From the NCBI GenBank assembly GCA_017302455.1, contig JAFLDO010000046.1, forward strand, positions 1 to 33,277: a DNA stretch of 33,277 nt, read 5' to 3'. Source of the stretch: Accumulibacter sp. GTDB taxonomy: Bacteria; Pseudomonadota; Gammaproteobacteria; Burkholderiales; Rhodocyclaceae. The notes under the pieces are model-generated. The model searched no databases and was not told where the DNA came from. It saw nothing but the letters and a program-made list of their open reading frames with translations. The translations under genes were made by a program, and so were the position numbers. Of this stretch, positions 1-7,777 are shown piece by piece. The number at the start of each line of letters is the position of its first letter. Positions within the stretch are counted from its first letter, which is position 1.

Positions 1-33
1 CATCTGGAACAGGTCATGTTTGCTCAGGTGCAT
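1..33 (-). CDS. Possible 5' end of a transposase-like gene (cut by window edge)
   Basis: Read on the minus strand from an ATG at 33, the first 11 codons give MHLSKHDLFQM and run off the window. This resembles the N-terminus of an IS66-like or related transposase family whose members begin with a similar M-x-L-x-x-H-D-L pattern, as I recall it. There is no clear Shine-Dalgarno sequence. Eleven residues are too few for a firm call. The setting, next to a broken gene and a toxin-antitoxin-like pair, makes a mobile element plausible. Confidence 0.28.
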   Translation of the reverse strand, partial: MHLSKHDLFQM

Positions 34-139
34 CGTGCCGCGTCTGTCAGGTCGTCTGCAAGTTCCGCAACTATGCCATACAAATCATCAGGCTGGCAGC
101 TTTTCTTAAGGGGGTGTGAACGATTACGAGTTCATGACG

Positions 140-1520
140 CTAGCCGCCCACCTTCCAGTGGCCGCCTTTGTCCTGACCGATGCGAGACAGGCGGTTCTCT
201 TCTTGCCGTTTTTTCAGTGTTCGTTCGATGGTGCGCGTGGTTACGCCGAACTGGATGGCCAAGGCGGAAATCGTCAGCTTCCCGTCCCTGCGCAATGCGG
301 CCAATACTTTCTCCGACATTTTCTCCGACGTTCGTCTGTCCGGCATGACGAAAGTCATGATGACGAAGCCGGCGTTTTCTACGATAGTAGGCGGCTGCAG
401 GCCGGCGTCTTGCATCTGGCTGGCTATCTTTAGCGTGCCGCCACCCCAGGTTTCGATCAGACCCCGGCGGTAGAAAACGCTGGCAATCCATGGGTTCCAA
501 GGGGTTGATTCGTGAGGCTGGAATAGCATTTCCGGTGTCAGGCCGAAGTGAAGTTCTCCTGCGGAGATGATTTTCCAGTCTGTCGTCGTAAAGTGCGACG
601 GCAACGCTGCCCGCGGCGCTTGCATAGTCGCGATGAACAAAGGCATTGGCAAGTGCTTCGCGGGTGGCTTCGGGCGGCAAGGCCGGGGTGTCGATTCGTG
701 CCATTTGTCCGGGAACGATCTTGCTGGCGACCGGCAGCCAGTCGATGAGAAAGCGCTCGGCACGTCGCATCAAGTTAAAGGCGTTGCCTGTGTATTGCCG
801 GTTGTCGAGGAATTCGTCCCGCGTGGCGCCCTTGAAGCGGGCGAGGCGCAGCTTGAACTGGGGGTATTCGGCCAACGGAACATCATCCCTACAGAATAGT
901 GCGAGTGCGGCTCTGGATAGCTGGCCGTGGGGCAACAGGAGACCCAAACCACGCAGGATTGCCTGCGGGTCGCGCGAGCCGGGGTCCTCGCAGCGGCCGC
1001 GACGAATGGCTTCTTCAATGGTGGGGAGGATTTCGTTCTGGTCGAGTTGGTCGGCGGTCCAGCCTGCGGCGGGCTCGGTTTCCCAGCGGGTGGTTGCGTG
1101 AGCCGATTCGATGATCGGGCGCTGAGAGTGCTCACGCGGCATGACACGGGTGGTGTTGAGTACACGCTCATACGTAACGCCGCGGAATGTAAAGGATGGA
1201 TTACCTTTGCGCAAGGTGTGGACGACCAGTGCCTGAAGCCCGTTGTCCAGATCGATCCGTTCGATCGATAGCATGAGCGGCGGCTCAAAGCCCTGGAACT
1301 CCTGCGCCAACTCTTCAAGAGTCCGGTCGGTCACTTGCTGCCCAACCACTTTACCCGCTGAAGTGACGCCGAATACCAACTGGCCTCCTTGTCCATTGGC
1401 AAACGCGCACAGCGTGCGGCAGGCGCGATCCTTTTCCGCAGTCGATTTCTTGAATTCCAGGGTGGCAGATTCGCCTTGGCGGACAAGGTCAGCAAGGCGG
1501 GTGACGAGCTGATTGATCAT
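140..1520 (-). pseudogene. Frameshifted AlbA_2 / GHKL-type ATP-binding transcriptional regulator
   Basis: The first reading frame (from ATG at 1520) carries an N-terminal AlbA_2 (Schlafen AlbA_2) domain at about residues 15-130, including the pattern ESATLEFK and FANGQGGQLVFGV, then a helical middle part and the start of a GHKL ATPase-like domain (ALANAFVHRDY). Near residue 315 homology jumps to another frame that continues IISAGELHFGLTPEMLF, IETWGGGTLKI and a C-terminal winged helix (LTISALAIQFGVTTRTIERT), ending with TAG at 140-142. Removing one base from the four-T run at 571-574 (plus strand) restores one reading frame of about 459 residues. The first frame would otherwise end at 132 with unrelated residues. 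Its ATG overlaps the stop of the preceding small gene (ATGA), suggesting translational coupling. Proteins of this family are usually DNA-binding regulators or defence-associated. A sequencing error in the homopolymer cannot be excluded. Confidence 0.8.
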
Positions 1521-1792
1521 GCTGTGGCGGGACGGGGGGCGAGGTTCAAGGGGCGCGTCGGCAAAGTATGATTATGTGCTACCGGTGGCGACTTTTCTTG
1601 GGGTTTGATTTCGCGGCGAAAGCGAACGCCTGCCTGCAACAGCGAATCCGTGCCGATGATCAGCAGCAGGGCGCTGAGGAACAGCACCATGCCGGCAAAG
1701 CCGTACATGAAGCCCAGTCCGGCGACGATCGGGCCCCAGGTGAGCAGCGTGGCGCGCCGGTCGGCGGTGTAGATTTTCGAGTTCAGTTCCAA
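1517..1792 (-). CDS. Small hypothetical membrane protein
   Basis: A 91-residue reading frame with two closely spaced hydrophobic segments (about residues 17-35 and 36-52) and a charged, proline-rich C-terminus. I do not recognise a family. The only available start is TTG at 1792, because an in-frame TGA lies three codons upstream and no ATG precedes the hydrophobic part; no good Shine-Dalgarno sequence is seen. It could therefore be the 3' remnant of a longer gene. Its stop codon overlaps the ATG of the downstream ATP-binding gene, so it is probably transcribed with it. It lies 49 bp after the DUF2442 gene on the same strand. Confidence 0.4.
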   Translation of the reverse strand: MELNSKIYTADRRATLLTWGPIVAGLGFMYGFAGMVLFLSALLLIIGTDSLLQAGVRFRREIKPQEKSPPVAHNHTLPTRPLNLAPRPATA

Positions 1793-1841
1793 GTCAAAGG
1801 TTCAAGTTAAAGAGGCAAGGCCATGGGCAGACTCTTTGCCG

Positions 1842-2117
1842 TTAGGCGGCCGCCTCGGAATTCTGAATCCAAGCAGGCGGCGTGCCGGTCGCCAACTCGT
1901 AAAGCGTTTCCGGAGACAGGTCGAAGCCACACGGCCAAACCAACGTGGGCCACTCATCGAGAAAGAACTTCCGGAACTCGGTTTCGGCCAGGAGCGGTTT
2001 CGCAGCCGGGTAGCGCGCAATCACACCAGCAAGATCGACGACATGTGTCTCTCCGTTGCTGAAGCGAAGCTTGATCCGATATTCGCTTTGGTAGGTGGCG
2101 CTCTGCACTGAAATCAT
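1842..2117 (-). CDS. DUF2442 family protein, putative antitoxin
   Basis: This 91-residue protein has the DUF2442 pattern: an N-terminal beta region that reads the host-gene style (YRIKLRFSNGETHVVDLAGVI) in its first 35 residues, then a stretch ending with WPCGFDLSPETLYELATG. DUF2442 proteins are commonly found directly after DUF4160 proteins and the pair is predicted to be a type II toxin-antitoxin module; the biochemical activity is not established. The ATG at 2117 is preceded by GAGGAG about eight bases upstream. The gene begins 11 bp after the DUF4160 stop, so the two are one operon. The length matches the family. Confidence 0.85.
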   Translation of the reverse strand: MISVQSATYQSEYRIKLRFSNGETHVVDLAGVIARYPAAKPLLAETEFRKFFLDEWPTLVWPCGFDLSPETLYELATGTPPAWIQNSEAAA

Positions 2118-2128
2118 CCGGTATCTCC

Positions 2129-2377
2129 TCAGACCAAGGGAGTCAGTTTATGAAACTCCTTGGAGTTCCACATTGCAAGTAGTTCCTGCTGGTGCAACTC
2201 GGCCCATTCCTCGACAAGGCCTCGGACCCGCGCCGGCAGTTGTCCTTCCAGCAGGTTGAGGCTACGAATGGCGACCACAGCGCGGTACTCGTTGTATCGC
2301 ACGTGAAAATGTGGCGGATTGTGTTCGTCGAAATACATGCTGATCACAATTCCGAGAAAGCGGCAGATCTCTGGCAT
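2129..2377 (-). CDS. DUF4160 family protein, putative toxin of a TA pair
   Basis: An 82-residue protein with all the hallmarks of DUF4160: start PEICRFLGIVISMY, the His-rich core FDEHNPPHFHVRY (residues about 16-28), then VVAI and a helical end RGLVEEWAELHQQELLAMW. The family is small, cytosolic and without a signal peptide. It is generally paired with DUF2442, as here, and is regarded as a predicted toxin-antitoxin module or a small two-gene stress cassette; which partner is the toxin is inference. ATG at 2377 with GAGGAA upstream. It starts 10 bp after the chimeric exosortase reading frame, so it sits exactly where the rest of the exopolysaccharide locus would be expected. Confidence 0.9.
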   Translation of the reverse strand: MPEICRFLGIVISMYFDEHNPPHFHVRYNEYRAVVAIRSLNLLEGQLPARVRGLVEEWAELHQQELLAMWNSKEFHKLTPLV

Positions 2378-2386
2378 GTGTGTTCC

Positions 2387-2912
2387 TCACCCGTTGTAGT
2401 CCATGAGCTTGTAGCCGTGCTTCTTGACGAGTTCGTAGCGTTCGGCGCGCTTCAGGTCTTCGTGAATAATTTCGGCTACGAGATTGGCAAAGGTGATCCG
2501 TGGCGTCCAGCGTGGTTCTTCTTTGGCGGTGGTGGCACCGCCGCGCATCAACAACAGGATACCGATCAGCAGCCAGATCAGCGAGCCCACCTCGAACATG
2601 AGGATTTCCTGCGAACGGCCGACGATGTACAGCAGCAGGCCAACGACGACCACTGGCCAACCCGCCGCCGAGGTTTGCGCGCCCTCGCTGCGCGCCCACA
2701 TCGTCGGCCAGTTGCGCCAGACCAGCCAGCACGACACCCCCAACACGATGGGGCAATGCTTCTGCTCGTCTGTACTCCAAATGCCGGTCAGCAGGTCGTA
2801 GAGGCTGGGAACATACAACGCCGCCAAGCCAGCGACGAATCGGCAGCCACGTCAAGAGTGGCGTGGCTTGCACGTTCATCATCATTGGGCCAGTACCGGG
2901 GTTCACGCGCAT
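2387..2912 (-). pseudogene. xrtB: Remnant of exosortase B (XrtB), N-terminal third with chimeric tail
   Basis: The frame from the TTG at 2827 matches the start of exosortase B: LAALYVPSLYDLLTGIWST, DEQKHCPIVLGVSCWLVWR, and a membrane segment with VGLLLYIVGRSQEILMFEVGS. Upstream residues that look like the real N-terminus (NVQATPLLTWLP, ATG codons at 2912 and shortly after) are in another frame, so a one-base shift near 2838 seems present. Homology stops after LLLMRGG at about 2540. The remaining about 45 residues are charged, unlike any exosortase I know, and end with TGA at 2387. The catalytic Cys, Arg and His of the second half of exosortase are absent, so no transpeptidase activity is expected. 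The gene follows epsG on the same strand, the usual place for xrtB, which supports the identification. Confidence 0.75.
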
Positions 2913-3129
2913 TGGTTTGAGCCAATTGTCTCAAGAAAAAACGGTAGCACGGCCGCGGCCTGAGAGACCGCGCGCTGGCCATATCGGATGCAGTCGACAC
3001 TGTTGGTGAGTGATAGATCCCCGATTACAGTGCGCGTCGGAGCAGAGTCTCTCTTGCCGACAAGGGAAAGAAGTCGAAATGTCGGCGCGGGTCGCGAGCA
3101 ACGCTTTCGATCGCGCGCTCTCATCCCGG

Positions 3130-4014
3130 TTAACCGGCATTGAGGACGGATCCCACCACTGCCGCATTCGTTTCGCCCAAGGTGGCGGTCAGTTGCTGGA
3201 GCGACCGGGTAAGGCTGGCGTTCTGACGGGCCACCAGCAGCGCGGATCCGGCGCGGGCGGCGATTGTCTGCGCGTCCCCCATCAGGGCACCGGCGGGTGT
3301 GTCAAGCAGGATGACGTCGAACTGCTTCGCCAGGTCGTCGAGCAGGGACGCGAACTGCGGGCGCCCGAGCAATTCGAGCGGGTTGGGCGGGACGAGGCCG
3401 GCGGGGAGGACGGAAAGATCGACCATGCTGGTTATGCGAATGACCGCGTCGGTGCCGGCCCTGCCTGCCAGGATAGCCGACAGGCCGGCGCGACTGCCGA
3501 GCCGGAAGAGTTCATGCTGGCGGGGATTGCGCAGGTCGGCGTCGATGAGGAGGGTACGTTCGCCGAGTTGCGAGAAGACCACTGCGAGATTGGCTGCCAG
3601 GAAGCTACGTCCTTCGCCACGGTCGGCACTGACCAGGGAGAGTGCACGGTGCCCAGGTTCGCCGTTGAACCAGCGCAGCATGAGCTGGCTGCGCAGCGCC
3701 CGCAGTTGTTCGACCACGGCGGTGAAGGGCTTGAAGGCGGCGATGACCTCAGCGCTGACGCTCTGGTCGCCGGTCTTCAGATACGGGTATTCGAATTGGG
3801 CGGCAAAGGCAAACTGGATGTCCTCGTCACTCACCAAACCCAGCGAGATGGCGGCATCGCCGAAACGCAGGCCCTGCTCCTTCTGCGCCCGGAGGACACG
3901 CTCCACAGCCTCCGGGGCAAGCCTGCCGGAATCGACGAGGATCGCACCGAGCGAGCGGTCGCGGCCACACGGAGATATCACCTGTGGAACAGCACAGAGG
4001 GTTTGCGACGACAT
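3130..4014 (-). CDS. epsG: EpsG-type chain-length determinant tyrosine kinase
   Basis: Cytoplasmic BY-kinase-like ATPase that would work with the membrane protein EpsF in polysaccharide polymerisation and export. The N-terminal part (about residues 20-85) contains two LG-x3-L-x2-G-like repeats (LGAILVDSGRLAPEAVERVL, FGDAAISLGLVSDEDIQ) resembling an MshEN/T2SSE-N domain. The kinase domain follows with P-loop DRGEGRSFLAANLA (Arg where Walker A normally has Lys), Walker A' LLIDADLRNP and Walker B FDVILLDTPAG. There is no C-terminal tyrosine cluster; the protein ends VVGSVLNAG. I chose ATG 4014 because GAGGAGA sits eight bases before it; another ATG at 4038 without a good site would add eight residues. 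Length 294 residues fits EpsG. It starts 26 bp after the epsF stop. Confidence 0.86.
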   Translation of the reverse strand: MSSQTLCAVPQVISPCGRDRSLGAILVDSGRLAPEAVERVLRAQKEQGLRFGDAAISLGLVSDEDIQFAFAAQFEYPYLKTGDQSVSAEVIAAFKPFTAVVEQLRALRSQLMLRWFNGEPGHRALSLVSADRGEGRSFLAANLAVVFSQLGERTLLIDADLRNPRQHELFRLGSRAGLSAILAGRAGTDAVIRITSMVDLSVLPAGLVPPNPLELLGRPQFASLLDDLAKQFDVILLDTPAGALMGDAQTIAARAGSALLVARQNASLTRSLQQLTATLGETNAAVVGSVLNAG

Positions 4015-4040
4015 GCTTGCATTCTCCTCGGCGGCCATGG

Positions 4041-5456
4041 TCAGTGCACCCCACGCTTGAACCTGAGGCGCGCCATGAGGTGGCGCCGGTCCCGCGCGGG
4101 CGCAGCCTTGCCTTCTGCTGGTCCGATCACGGCCAGCAGCGGCAGGCCGACAGTCTCCATCAAGTCCTCGGGCGAGCGGATACGGCGGCTGAGCAGTTCG
4201 AGCAGCAAGGTAGCAGCAACGCCGAGCAGGGTCCCAAGGAAGATGGCGACCAGAGTATTGAGCAGGATTCTTGGACTCGAAGGTTCGAGTGGCGGCGTCG
4301 CCGCGGTCAACACCACGAGGTTGGTTTGCTGGGTCTGGCTTTCGAGGCTGGTCTGTGCGAGGCGCTGGGTGACCAGTTCGTAGGAACGCTGCGCGCTTTC
4401 GACATCCTTCTGCAGCACGGAGACCTGGTCGCGCAGATCCTTGAGGGCCAGCACTTTCTCCTTCTGGGCTTCGAGAGCGGTGCGAATCTCGGACTCCCGC
4501 CGCACATTGACTTTGGTGGCGGTGCCCAGGCCAGAGGTCACCCGCCTCGTCTCCTGGGTCACGCGCTCACGCAGGGCGTCGATTTCCGAGCTGATGCGCT
4601 GGTATTCCGGATGGTTCTTGCCCACCCGGCTGCCGATCTCCTCGCGCTTGGCTTCCTGGCGGGCCACATCGCCCTTCAGCGCCTGGATGAGTGAGTTCTG
4701 CAACACCTCGGCGCTGGTTTCGCCGTCCCTACCGGCCTGATTCTGCCGCGACTGGGACTCGGTTTTCTGACCCTCAATGATCACCAACTGGGTGGACAGT
4801 TCCGCCAGTCTGGCGTTTTCCACGTCCAGCCGTTCGTCCACGGCGATGATTCCATGCTCGCGCTGATAGGAAGAGAGCTTGCCCTGCGCCTCCTCGACGG
4901 CATCACGCAATTGCTTGGTGCGGGCGACAAACCACGCGGCGTACTGCTTGGCCGGTTCAACCTTGAGTTCGAGGGTGGTGTCGATGTACGCCTGAGCAAA
5001 GGCATTGGCGACCGCCGCCGCAAAGCGGGGGTCTGCGCCTTTGAAGACGATGTTGATGACGTTGCTCTCGCGCGAGGGCTTGACGTCGAGCTTTTTTTGC
5101 AGCGCCTGTGCCAACCACACTTCGACGGTGCCACGGCCTTCGGTCGCGTCCTGCCACTCCTCGATCACGGTCGGGTTCTTGTCCAGGCCAAGCAGCCTCA
5201 CCGCCAGTTGGGCGACGCGGTCGCTGGTGATGATGTCCACCTGGGTGGCCATGTAACCGGGCAGCACCTGCGCCGGCAGAAGCACCCCGAGGAGCGGATC
5301 CGGCGATTTGACATCCACGACCATCGAGGTGTTGGCTGAGTATTGCCTGGGCATGACAAGGCTGACGACAAGGGTGGTCGCCACCGTGGTAGCGAGCGTG
5401 CCGAGAAGCACTTTCCAGTGCGCCCGCAGGATGAGGAGAAATTGCTGAAGAGACAT
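4041..5456 (-). CDS. epsF: EpsF chain-length determinant protein (Wzz family)
   Basis: Inner-membrane polysaccharide co-polymerase of 471 residues. It begins MSLQQFLLILRAHWKVLL, has one membrane segment at about residues 14-36, a long periplasmic part with extended coiled-coil helices (residues about 170-370, rich in Glu, Gln and Arg), the proline-rich motif PLEPSSPRILLN and a second membrane segment (about 395-420) followed by a basic cytoplasmic tail. This is the topology of Wzz/GNVR proteins. The ATG at 5456 was preferred over longer in-frame extensions because the hydrophobic N-terminus aligns with the family from here, although its ribosome binding site is weak. It lies 19 bp after epsE and 26 bp before epsG, so the genes are cotranscribed. 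It likely activates or docks the EpsG kinase. Confidence 0.87.
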   Translation of the reverse strand: MSLQQFLLILRAHWKVLLGTLATTVATTLVVSLVMPRQYSANTSMVVDVKSPDPLLGVLLPAQVLPGYMATQVDIITSDRVAQLAVRLLGLDKNPTVIEEWQDATEGRGTVEVWLAQALQKKLDVKPSRESNVINIVFKGADPRFAAAVANAFAQAYIDTTLELKVEPAKQYAAWFVARTKQLRDAVEEAQGKLSSYQREHGIIAVDERLDVENARLAELSTQLVIIEGQKTESQSRQNQAGRDGETSAEVLQNSLIQALKGDVARQEAKREEIGSRVGKNHPEYQRISSEIDALRERVTQETRRVTSGLGTATKVNVRRESEIRTALEAQKEKVLALKDLRDQVSVLQKDVESAQRSYELVTQRLAQTSLESQTQQTNLVVLTAATPPLEPSSPRILLNTLVAIFLGTLLGVAATLLLELLSRRIRSPEDLMETVGLPLLAVIGPAEGKAAPARDRRHLMARLRFKRGVH

Positions 5457-5475
5457 GGGATCTGCCGGCGCCCGC

Positions 5476-6354
5476 TCAGAACAGGCTCTCCTTGACGTAG
5501 ATGACGTCGTCTGCCTTGAGGGGGTCGTCCATACGAGTTTCGAGGACTTCCAGCTTGCCTTCGGCGTCGCGGCGGTGGACACGGATGCCACGCTCGGTGC
5601 CACGCGGGGTGAGGCCGCCACCGGACGCCAGCCCCTGCATCACCGTCATGTCACGTTCGAGACGATAGACGCCGGCTCGCTGCACCTCGCCGTAGATGTA
5701 GAACATCGGTGCTCGATGGACATAGATGATGTCACCGCCCACCAGCGGGATGTCACCGCCCGTGCCGCTCTTCAGGAACAGACTCGGGATGTCGATTTCC
5801 TGGCGTACCCGCTTGCCCTCGCGCACGCCGGTGAGGATGGCGGTGTCGGCGCCAGTGGCGGCGATGCCGCCTGCCGTGGCGAGCATGTCGGAGAGCCGGG
5901 TGTCGAAGGTTTCGAGCGGGTAGCGACCGGGGCGATTGACTTGGCCAAGCACGGCGATCTGGTTGCCGCGAATCTGCAGCAGGAGCAGGTTCACCTGCGG
6001 TTGCAGGACGAAGCCACCTTCACGCAGGCGCTGACCAATACGCTGTTCGGCTTCGGGAATGGCCAGGCCGCCCACGGCGACAGTGCCCACCAGGGGATAG
6101 GTGATCGAACCGGTTTCGGAGACGCGCGTCTCGACGGTGAGATCCGGATTCTGGAAGACGGAAATCCTGACCACGTCGCCCGGGCCGAGAACGTATTCGG
6201 CCTTCTTGTCGGGATCAGCCGCGGCCGCCGCGGTTACGCTCAGCAGGACCATGGACGCCGCCAGCAGCCAGCCCAGAACGCGCGACAGCAACACGCAGCG
6301 ACCCGTGTCGATGCATCGAGTTACCCGACCCGGAGCCAGATCAAGCGCCGGCAT
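5476..6354 (-). CDS. epsE: EpsE polysaccharide export outer-membrane protein (Wza-like)
   Basis: Predicted periplasmic/outer-membrane export protein. After a signal peptide with hydrophobic core LGWLLAASMVLLSVTAAAAA comes the Poly_export domain, beginning EYVLGPGDVVRISVFQNPDL and including GSITYPLVGTV, then SLBB beta-grasp modules (NQIAVLGQVNRPGRYPLE and MFYIYGEVQRAGVYRLERD). There is no lipobox cysteine in the signal region, unlike Wza lipoproteins, so it is probably soluble periplasmic or anchored otherwise. The start is uncertain: ATG at 6354 gives 292 residues, ATG at 6384 gives 302, and a GTG at 6396 overlaps the epsD stop. All keep the same mature protein. Gene order epsD-epsE-epsF-epsG is the one known from Methylobacillus-type exopolysaccharide loci. 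Confidence 0.83.
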   Translation of the reverse strand: MPALDLAPGRVTRCIDTGRCVLLSRVLGWLLAASMVLLSVTAAAAADPDKKAEYVLGPGDVVRISVFQNPDLTVETRVSETGSITYPLVGTVAVGGLAIPEAEQRIGQRLREGGFVLQPQVNLLLLQIRGNQIAVLGQVNRPGRYPLETFDTRLSDMLATAGGIAATGADTAILTGVREGKRVRQEIDIPSLFLKSGTGGDIPLVGGDIIYVHRAPMFYIYGEVQRAGVYRLERDMTVMQGLASGGGLTPRGTERGIRVHRRDAEGKLEVLETRMDDPLKADDVIYVKESLF

Positions 6355-6392
6355 GTGACACCCGGGAGAGACTGCATACAGCATGGACGCAA

Positions 6393-7355
6393 TCACTTGA
6401 GGCCCCGGACACCCTTTTCCATATGCGCTGCCGAGGCATCCTTCGATGCCACCGGCGCGGCATCGGGCTGGGTCGCCGGCTGTGCCGATGTGGCGGGCGC
6501 ACCGGGCGAAGCGGCGAATTCACCGAGGTATTCAATCTTGGCCGCAGCGCGCAGGCGCTTCATCTCTGTCTCCGCCAATTCGGACTTCTTCTTGTTGGCC
6601 AGAAACTGTTCAATAGCCGGTCTTGCTGTCTGTTCGTCGACGGGTTGATCCCGCGAGGCAATCAACTGTAGCACCGCGGCACCGCCGGGCATCGTCACCA
6701 ACCTGATCTGGCCGTCCCGCATCTCCGCCACTATGGGCAGCAGGTTCAGCGGCAACTGCTCGGCACCCTTGGCGCCGCTGCCAGCGTTGAAGGGAATGTT
6801 CTGCTCCTTCAGCCAGGCGGCCACGTCGTTGAGCGACTTCGCCCGGTCAACGCGCTCCTGCAAGGCAGGCATCTTGTCTGCGGCAATGGCAACGCCGAGC
6901 TCATTGATGTTGTAAATACGGCGAGCGCTGAAGAGGAGTGGGTTGCTCGCGTAGTAGCCATGCACTTCCGCAGCGTCTGGCTTGCCAGCCTGAGCGGTGA
7001 CGCTATCAACGTAGGCGCGGGCAAGGATCTCCCGCTTGGCCGCTTCGATGGCCTGCACCACGGGTGCGGTGCGATCGAGCTTCTTCTCCATGGCCTCCTG
7101 CAGCAGCAACTCCTGACCAATGAGGCCTTCCAACACTTTCCCGCTTGCCTGTCTTGCCTGATCAGCGGGAACGTTGCCGGCGCGAGCCAAGACATCATTG
7201 ATCTGGTGGACCGAGATTTCGCCACCGTTCACTTTGGCCGCGACCTGGGTGGCGGACTTGGTCTTGTCGTCCTTGCCACTGCAAGCGGTCAGGGCCAGCA
7301 CCATGACGATGGTGGCGGTAGCCGCGAAGGGCATCCGTGGGTCAATGCAAAACAT
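6393..7355 (-). CDS. epsD: EpsD family peptidyl-prolyl isomerase-like lipoprotein
   Basis: A 320-residue exported protein of the SurA/PpiC superfamily in its EpsD branch. The signal peptide (hydrophobic core AATATIVMVLALTAC) carries a lipobox LTAC with Cys at residue 25, so a lipoprotein is predicted. The chaperone-like N-domain follows (AAKVNGGEISVHQINDVLAR, LIGQELLLQEAM), then a degenerate PpiC-like part (residues about 130-260) and a Pro/Ala-rich C-terminus. The start at ATG 7355 gives a short n-region; ATG 7334 would also give a complete signal peptide. The stop TGA overlaps a possible GTG start of epsE. It is the first gene of the eps operon, preceded by a leader of about 230 nt. In such loci EpsD is thought to help fold or assemble the export apparatus. 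Confidence 0.82.
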   Translation of the reverse strand: MFCIDPRMPFAATATIVMVLALTACSGKDDKTKSATQVAAKVNGGEISVHQINDVLARAGNVPADQARQASGKVLEGLIGQELLLQEAMEKKLDRTAPVVQAIEAAKREILARAYVDSVTAQAGKPDAAEVHGYYASNPLLFSARRIYNINELGVAIAADKMPALQERVDRAKSLNDVAAWLKEQNIPFNAGSGAKGAEQLPLNLLPIVAEMRDGQIRLVTMPGGAAVLQLIASRDQPVDEQTARPAIEQFLANKKKSELAETEMKRLRAAAKIEYLGEFAASPGAPATSAQPATQPDAAPVASKDASAAHMEKGVRGLK

Positions 7356-7777
7356 GAAATCGATCCAATCCTGGCTGATGCCGAGTTCGCGCCGAAAGAA
7401 GAGGTCTGTTGCGCCGACAAACCTCCGGCCACATCGGCCAAAACGCATGGCAGGGTACCGCACACGGAGCCTATGAGAATGGCAACCCTCGACATGACCG
7501 CCCCCGTCACAGAGCCCCGCCTCCTGATCTATGCAAGGTTCGAGAGCACACCCTACTTGCCGTACGATGTAGCCACGCCACCCCGCCACGCATAATACCA
7601 GCAAACATAGGAGTGGCAACCGTCCTACGTCCGATCTCGACACAGAGACGACGGGCAGCTCTCTCCCTGGACTTGGCGCCGATCGTCGACCGGGAAGACG
7701 ATGCGCCCCGGCTGCTTACGCTCAACAGCCGCCGAGGCCGCGCCTCGCAACAACGGCCCGGCCACCCGCCGGCCGCC
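7356..7777 (-). other. Non-coding gap between cbbO and epsD (leader of eps operon)
   Basis: This 422-bp stretch has no convincing gene. Just after the cbbO stop there is a GC-rich stem (CGGCC/GGCCG at 7759-7763 and 7771-7775) without a strong T run, which could weakly terminate the cbb transcript. The promoter at 7592-7619 and a leader of about 230 nt follow. I looked for a recognisable riboswitch, including a c-di-GMP (GEMM) core, and saw none. A 68-codon reading frame from ATG 7495 crosses the epsD start and is not convincing. Confidence 0.5.
7592..7619 (-). promoter_or_regulatory. Sigma70-like promoter of the eps operon
   Basis: On the minus strand a -35 hexamer TTGCCA (7614-7619, five of six matches) is followed after 16 bases by a -10 hexamer TATTAT (7592-7597, five of six). 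Transcription would start near 7585 and give a leader of about 230 nt before epsD. It lies in the only non-coding gap upstream of the operon. This is pattern matching without experimental support. Confidence 0.45.

Noticed and set aside
7289-7495. Short frame with a signal-peptide-like start in the epsD leader
   Set aside because: It overlaps the epsD start in another frame, ends inside it, has a poor ribosome site and resembles no known protein.
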